Assembly: GCA_037576215.1 (NCBI GenBank)
Contig: JBANDB010000006.1
Coordinates: 3,224,001 to 3,288,000 of the forward strand
Direction: 5' to 3'
DNA: 64,000 nt
Source: Armillaria gallica
Lineage: Eukaryota; Basidiomycota; Agaricomycetes; Agaricales; Physalacriaceae
Position numbers and translations under genes: made by a program
The notes under the pieces: model-generated
Databases searched by the model: none
Told to the model about the DNA's origin: nothing
What the model saw: the letters and a program-made list of their open reading frames with translations, nothing else
Part shown: positions 59,345-64,000 of the stretch, in pieces
How positions within the stretch are numbered: position 1 is the stretch's first letter
Layout: each line of letters starts with the position of its first letter

Positions 59345-62300
59345 CTACGGCTTCATCTTGATATTACTTACAATCAATTGCTATAAAACCCATACTCGTC
59401 AGTAAACACGCGACATTGAGCAACCGAGCGCGGACCTTGTAGCTTTGCACATCGCCCTTGAACTTCGTCACTGTTTCGTCGCCGCATACCCAAAGCTGAA
59501 GGATTTGCAGTTAGGGTTTATTCAATGGGTCAAACATTGACACACCTCCTTCGCCACTGTCGTGATGAATCGCTCGTCGTGGGAGATGATGATGACGCCT
59601 CCGTTCCACGAGTCCAGGGCGGTCATAAGAGCGTCAAGACCCTGCACAATACCTCAGATCAGCCGATGTTCCAAACAGGGTTGCCAGTGCGAACCTCGAT
59701 ATCCAAGTGGTTAGTAGGCTATAATAAACGAGTCATAAGCATGGAAATTTTTGGAACGGATTATCCTACTTCATCCAATAGCAGGACGTGAGGGTGCTGA
59801 AGGGACAACACTGCAAAGGCCACGCGCGATTTTTGACCTCCACTGAGTGTTCCGATGAGCTGCAACCTTAATAGATAGATCTCAATGTCAGAAGGAGACG
59901 ACATGAGGCGTATCCTTACCCTGTCATCCCACTTATCTGGAAGTTGCCTAGATGCTGTCGATACTCTTGCTCCGTTTTACCCGGGAATTTTGATGCAAGG
60001 AACTGTACGGGCGACATCGTCGGATCGAGAGAATCGACATGGTGCTGTGCGAAATAACCGCTGAGAAAGGTTCAGTATCAAAGCCTAGAAACTGAGAAAG
60101 GAAGACAAACATTCGTAACCTCCCATTTTGTGTGACATGACCAGAGAAGGGTCGTAATTCACCCGTCAAGACCTTGATGCTGCTCGGTAGTCAGCTCCGT
60201 CCCCGCAAAACCGATGGGAAACCTACAGTGTTGATTTTCCGCTGCCATTCGCTCCAACGATGGCAATCCGGGAGTCCAACCCAACATCGATATTGACGCC
60301 CTTGAGGACAATCTTTTCAGGAGAGTAGCCAAATGTGACTTCGTCCATTTGAAGTATAGGCGGTGAGATCTTATCGGTCTCTGGGAACCTAAGAGAAGCA
60401 TTAAGATCAGTAATGGAGATGTGTTCCAAAAAAAACTTACTTGAAACTCTCCGTCTCATCAGCTTCGGGGGGTTCGAGCTCGGGCAGCTTTAGAACAGAT
60501 AGAATATCAGCCACAAATAATACTTCGTGTGGGTCAACGGACCTTTTCCAAAATCTTGATCCTGGATTGCGCCTGTGCAGCTAATGTGGCATTACTACAT
60601 CGTCTAGTGCAATAAGTGGGTCAGACTTACCACGATTGGCGTTATATCTCCATCTATCAATGAAGGCTTGAAGATGTTTCCGATACTCCATCTGGGCGTC
60701 GTACTCCTTACGAAGGTTTTGATCACGTTCCGATTTTGTGGAATAGAATTGCGTGAAGTTCCTGAATGTATCGTATGCATGGAAGATAGAAACTCATCCA
60801 AGAGTAGATGACTTACCCCTTGTAGTAATCCAAGCGACCTGAATGCTGATGAACAATGTCTGTGGCAATTGCATCCCTTAGATCCCGTCAGCAAAATGCG
60901 GAACTCCCGAAGTGACTACTCACAAGAATGCACGATCATGAGAACTGGTCAACATCAGTCAATGCATCACTTATACATAGATATGAGATGGTCACTCACA
61001 CGACCAGCAGTGTTCCTTGCCATGTCTGCAAGTAATCTTCAAGCCAAGCGAGGGCATTCAAATCAACTGCAATGTCGTCAGTGATGTCCATGTAGAGTCA
61101 CAACAGATCCACTTGCTGTGATTTGAAGGTTCATCCAGCAGCAATAAAGCAGGCTAAACGAACAGAGTTGGTGAGAAAGGCTTTTGGAGTAGCATCAAGA
61201 CATAACCACCTTGACGAAAAGTGCGCGCGCTAGCGCCAGTCGCATACTGTGGCAGATTAGACTACTGTTTAAAGGCTATTTTGCAGCAGGTAAGCTCACC
61301 GCCAACCACCACTGAATGATTTCGTTGGTCTTTGCTGGTCCGCTTCATCAAATCCAAGACCTACAGGCAAGTGACAATGAGCTAAAAGCCTGAGCATCAT
61401 ATCAGAGTATCCACTTGCCGGCCAACAAAGACGCTGCCCTGGCAGGACCACTCTCTGCATCCATGTCAGATAATCTGGCATGTACATCTGCCAGTCGCGA
61501 CGATGTCTCTTCTCTGGCATCTTCGAACCGCTTGTCATCGCCTTCCGCTTCAAGTTCCGTTAACTTGACGTTCAATGCAGCCTCTTCCTTTAAGAGATGA
61601 TCTCGCCAAACATCTGCCTTCAAAACCGAATCAATAGCGGCGGTATCGTCCCCAATGATCTAGAAGACTCCAATATTGAATAACGGGACCAACACACAAT
61701 AATCATTGCAACTCACTTCTTGCTCCACGAACAAAATACTGATATGAGCCGGAATGGGAACCTCTCGCATCGCAATGTGTCGTAGCAATGTTGATTTACC
61801 CACACCTAGCGGACGTGGTCATGTTTGAGGGGTGGACTGTGATGTAAGATGTGACTGACCGTTCCTTCCAATGAGACCATACCGACGGCCATGAGCCAAA
61901 GTCAAAGTCGCGCCGGTGCTACAGAGCCTTTTAATTTCCTCGCAGACGAAAGGGCATCATCAAGCATACAGAATACGATTTGACCCAAAATTGACGTCGA
62001 TTGACGGGAGATGGATGTCGCGACTCTTGTTCTTTGCGTTGACGGCTTCCAAGGGGTTGATCTGTGTCCCGTTCAAATGAATAGATGCTGTGAGCATGAT
62101 ATGAGACGCAAACCTTCATATACATCTCCTCGTACGTTTGCTAGGCGATAACGGTCAATTGTTATTGCACGAATGATTCGAGCGGGAAGGCAACACACCT
62201 GTTTCCGATGAGCATCCAACAACTTAGATCCCTCATATAGATCCCTTCTTGCTCGTTTCTCAATCTTCGCCTGGGACATATACCGTCAGTATATGGAAAA

Positions 62301-62785
62301 ACACTTGTGGGCTGGTGGATACCAACCTTGAGCTTAGCTTCTTGCTTTTCAAGTTTCTTAACATCGACTCGAGATGCCCTAAGACATTGACATTGAGCCC
62401 AGAAAACAGGACAGAAAATGACGACAACGCACTTTCCCTTGTTGATAGATTCCAAGTCAACACCCTCAGAGAATGCAATGGTATTGGACATTTGGGCTTT
62501 GCTCATATCCATCACTTTATCCAATTTCTGTAGCTTAGGCCCAGACCGATTCTTGAGTCGCGCATTGAGTTGGTCCTCTAGGAGATCACCCAACCGGTCC
62601 ATGAGCTTCTCCAGCTTGTCGTTTTCGCCCCCAGAAAGGGATTCAAGAATGGTGCGCGCAACCTGAAGAACGTCTTCCTCTTCTCCGGCATCATCGACGA
62701 GATATCCAGACAGGTACTGAACGATAACCTCTTCTGTGTCGGGAAAAACGTCGCGAATCTCTTCCGCAATGTCTTCAGACGACAT
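59345..62785 (-). CDS. GCN20: ABCF-family ATPase, GCN20/ABCF3 type
   Basis: Soluble twin-ABC protein that, with Gcn1, helps uncharged tRNA activate Gcn2 on ribosomes. Start MSSEDIAEEIRDVFPDTEEV at 62785, then a long helical N-terminal region (KLEKLMDRLGDLLEDQLNAR, KAKIEKRARRDLYEGSKLLD, DAHRKQ) typical of GCN20. The first ABC unit is spread over short exons near 61.1-61.9 kb, with a helical insertion LKEEAALNVKLTELEAEGDD and SFSGGWR. The second unit has Walker A AIVGANGSGKSTL, signature and Walker B in 59.8-59.9 kb, and GGVIIISHDERFITTVAKE (H-loop). The C-terminus LWVCGDETVTKFKGDVQSYK is joined by an intron to QLIVSNIKMKP and the stop at 59345. No transmembrane segments are seen. Confidence 0.93.
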
Positions 62786-63119
62786 CGATAGTTTTCTATG
62801 GGTGACGGATCCGGAGAATCAAAGTGAGCAGAAAAGGCAATGCTTGATCAAATCTATTCTTAGTCATACTCTGATCAGTAGCAACCGCCGGCGTCTCACA
62901 CTCAGTCCCTAGCCAGAATTATTCAAAATCAGTATCAGTCACAGCTGCATATGCTCACTGCACAGCATTATATTTGATGTGAAGCATCCATGAAGATATA
63001 AGTATTCTTTCTCCCCAAGACGTTTCATAAGAAAGCTCGCTTTCTTTGTCGCTTTCATGTTCGCCTGGTGCTTCATTTTCTTCTGCACATCCACTCGTTT
63101 TGTGCGGCTGGATTCTTCC
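62786..63119. promoter_or_regulatory. Divergent intergenic region (GCN20 / secreted protein)
   Basis: 334 bp between divergent starts; promoters of both genes must lie here. No defined site seen. Confidence 0.4.
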
Positions 63120-64000
63120 ATGCGTCTTCTTCTATGGTCGCTTTCGCTCTCCCTTTTTTTCTCTTCCGCTTTGGCAACTCTGGTCAATGTGACTGTCGAC
63201 GACCAGAACGGGGACCCCACAACTCAAGATACAATATCTTATACTCCTGCAGATGCCTGGGATGTCAACAGCCTCCCCTGCAATAGTTGTTCCACTCAAG
63301 TTGACGCGTCCAAAGCATGGGATGAGACCTGGCATGTGGGTAAATTTGTATGTGCGCATCTGCTTCTTCTGTTACAGACTCTGACCACAATTATGGTGAC
63401 ACAGAGTAACAAAGGCACTTCAGTGCTTCAAGCATCGTATCCGTTCTCTGGTGCGTAAAAAATGACTGTCCTCCAATCCGAGCCTAAGTTAAGTGTTTTA
63501 GGCACCGCTGTCTACGTCAACTGTATTCTTGCACTCACTGCCGAACACCCGACGTACGTTTCCTACTATCTAATGAGTCGCATAAAATTCAGTCCCGGAT
63601 AGAGGAAGAAGCGATATGACCTTCTTCATAGATGGTGTTCAGGTCGGTACCTACAGTTCAGAACCGGATTCATCCAGTCCAGGCTACGAATACAACGTGA
63701 CTGTGTTTGCCCACGAGCGGTTGTCTTCTGGTAGGCACATTATTCAAATCCAAAGTGGTCATATCGGAGGTCCTGCATCTTTGATCCTCTTGGACTCTAT
63801 CATCTATTCGTAAGCCAAACTTGATACTTTCTCATGATACCATGTCTCAAGTTTATTGTCGACTGTTAGCCATGATGATGATGATCAAAGTACATCATCT
63901 GCCCCTGTTGCGATGCCTAGTCCTACACCAAATTCATCGGCAGCCCTCGCAAATACTAGCCCATCCGCGACCCGTAGCAAGATCATCGGCGGTGTCCTAG
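63120..64000 (+). CDS. Secreted or single-pass membrane protein, 5' part, runs off the right edge
   Basis: Family of basidiomycete extracellular-domain proteins; the function is not known. The start at 63120 gives a clean signal peptide (MRLLLWSLSLSLFFSSALA), chosen over an in-frame ATG at 63057. The ectodomain includes TLVNVTVDDQNGDPTTQDTI, DVNSLPCNSCSTQVDASKAW, then after introns GTAVYVNCILALTAEHPT, MTFFIDGVQVGTYSSEPDSS, YNVTVFAHERLSSGRHIIQI, GGPASLILLDSIIYS. This jelly-roll-like beta layout is followed by a Ser/Thr/Pro-rich stalk (SPTPNSSAALANTSPSATRS) and KIIGGVL, which looks like the beginning of a transmembrane helix cut by the window end. Four introns so far. Confidence 0.75.

Noticed and set aside
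63057..63119. In-frame ATG upstream of the secreted protein
   Set aside because: Starting at 63120 places the signal peptide exactly at the N-terminus, whereas the longer form would bury it.

Overview
The window is nuclear DNA of a filamentous basidiomycete, most likely an agaricomycete. Nearly every gene is cut by many introns of about 45-60 nt with GT..AG ends. The families include basidiomycete-typical ones (seven-helix DUF6534, DUF6699, a TRANK1-like helicase, a fungal MYND protein). There are no operons, and genes lie close together on both strands. I rebuilt exon structures by eye, so internal junctions are less certain than gene identities.

Layout. 1-3 kb: the 5' part of a GH28 polygalacturonase and a complete DNMT2-type tRNA methyltransferase. 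3.5-11.1 kb: two paralogous delta-9 fatty acid desaturases (OLE1 type with a cytochrome b5 tail) in inverted orientation, flanking the TORC2 subunit SIN1. 12-16.4 kb: a MYND zinc-finger protein and a DUF6534 membrane protein. 16.4-24.6 kb: a FAD-dependent oxidoreductase divergent from an MFS sugar transporter, then a pantothenate-type (Liz1/Fen2) MFS transporter. Between the two transporters lies a 320 bp TIR element (MITE) built from CGATTATG/CATAATCG words. 24.6-32.9 kb: one 8.3 kb gene for a TRANK1-like SF1 helicase with TPR-like repeats. 33.7-36.7 kb: a multi-pass membrane protein and a small coiled-coil protein. 36.9-42.3 kb: exopolyphosphatase, ISA1 and a DNAJC7-like co-chaperone. 43-51.5 kb: DUF6699 protein, RVS167/amphiphysin, HUA1-like zinc-finger protein, EthD-like protein, nicotinamidase. 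51.6-62.8 kb: a Gfd2-like protein, DNA topoisomerase II and the ABCF protein GCN20. The right end is the start of a secreted or membrane-anchored protein.

Most genes are conserved housekeeping genes (lipid desaturation, TORC2, Fe-S assembly, NAD salvage, endocytosis, DNA topology, translation control). The accessory character is concentrated at 16-24 kb (oxidoreductase, two transporters, MITE) and in the duplicated desaturases. The strongest unusual signals are the inverted desaturase pair with a probable gene-conversion tract, the MITE, an altered catalytic motif in the DNMT2 homologue, a likely GC-AG intron, and several single-base frame breaks, two of them in homopolymers, that look like assembly errors or recent lesions. 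No CRISPR array, rRNA or convincing tRNA was seen.
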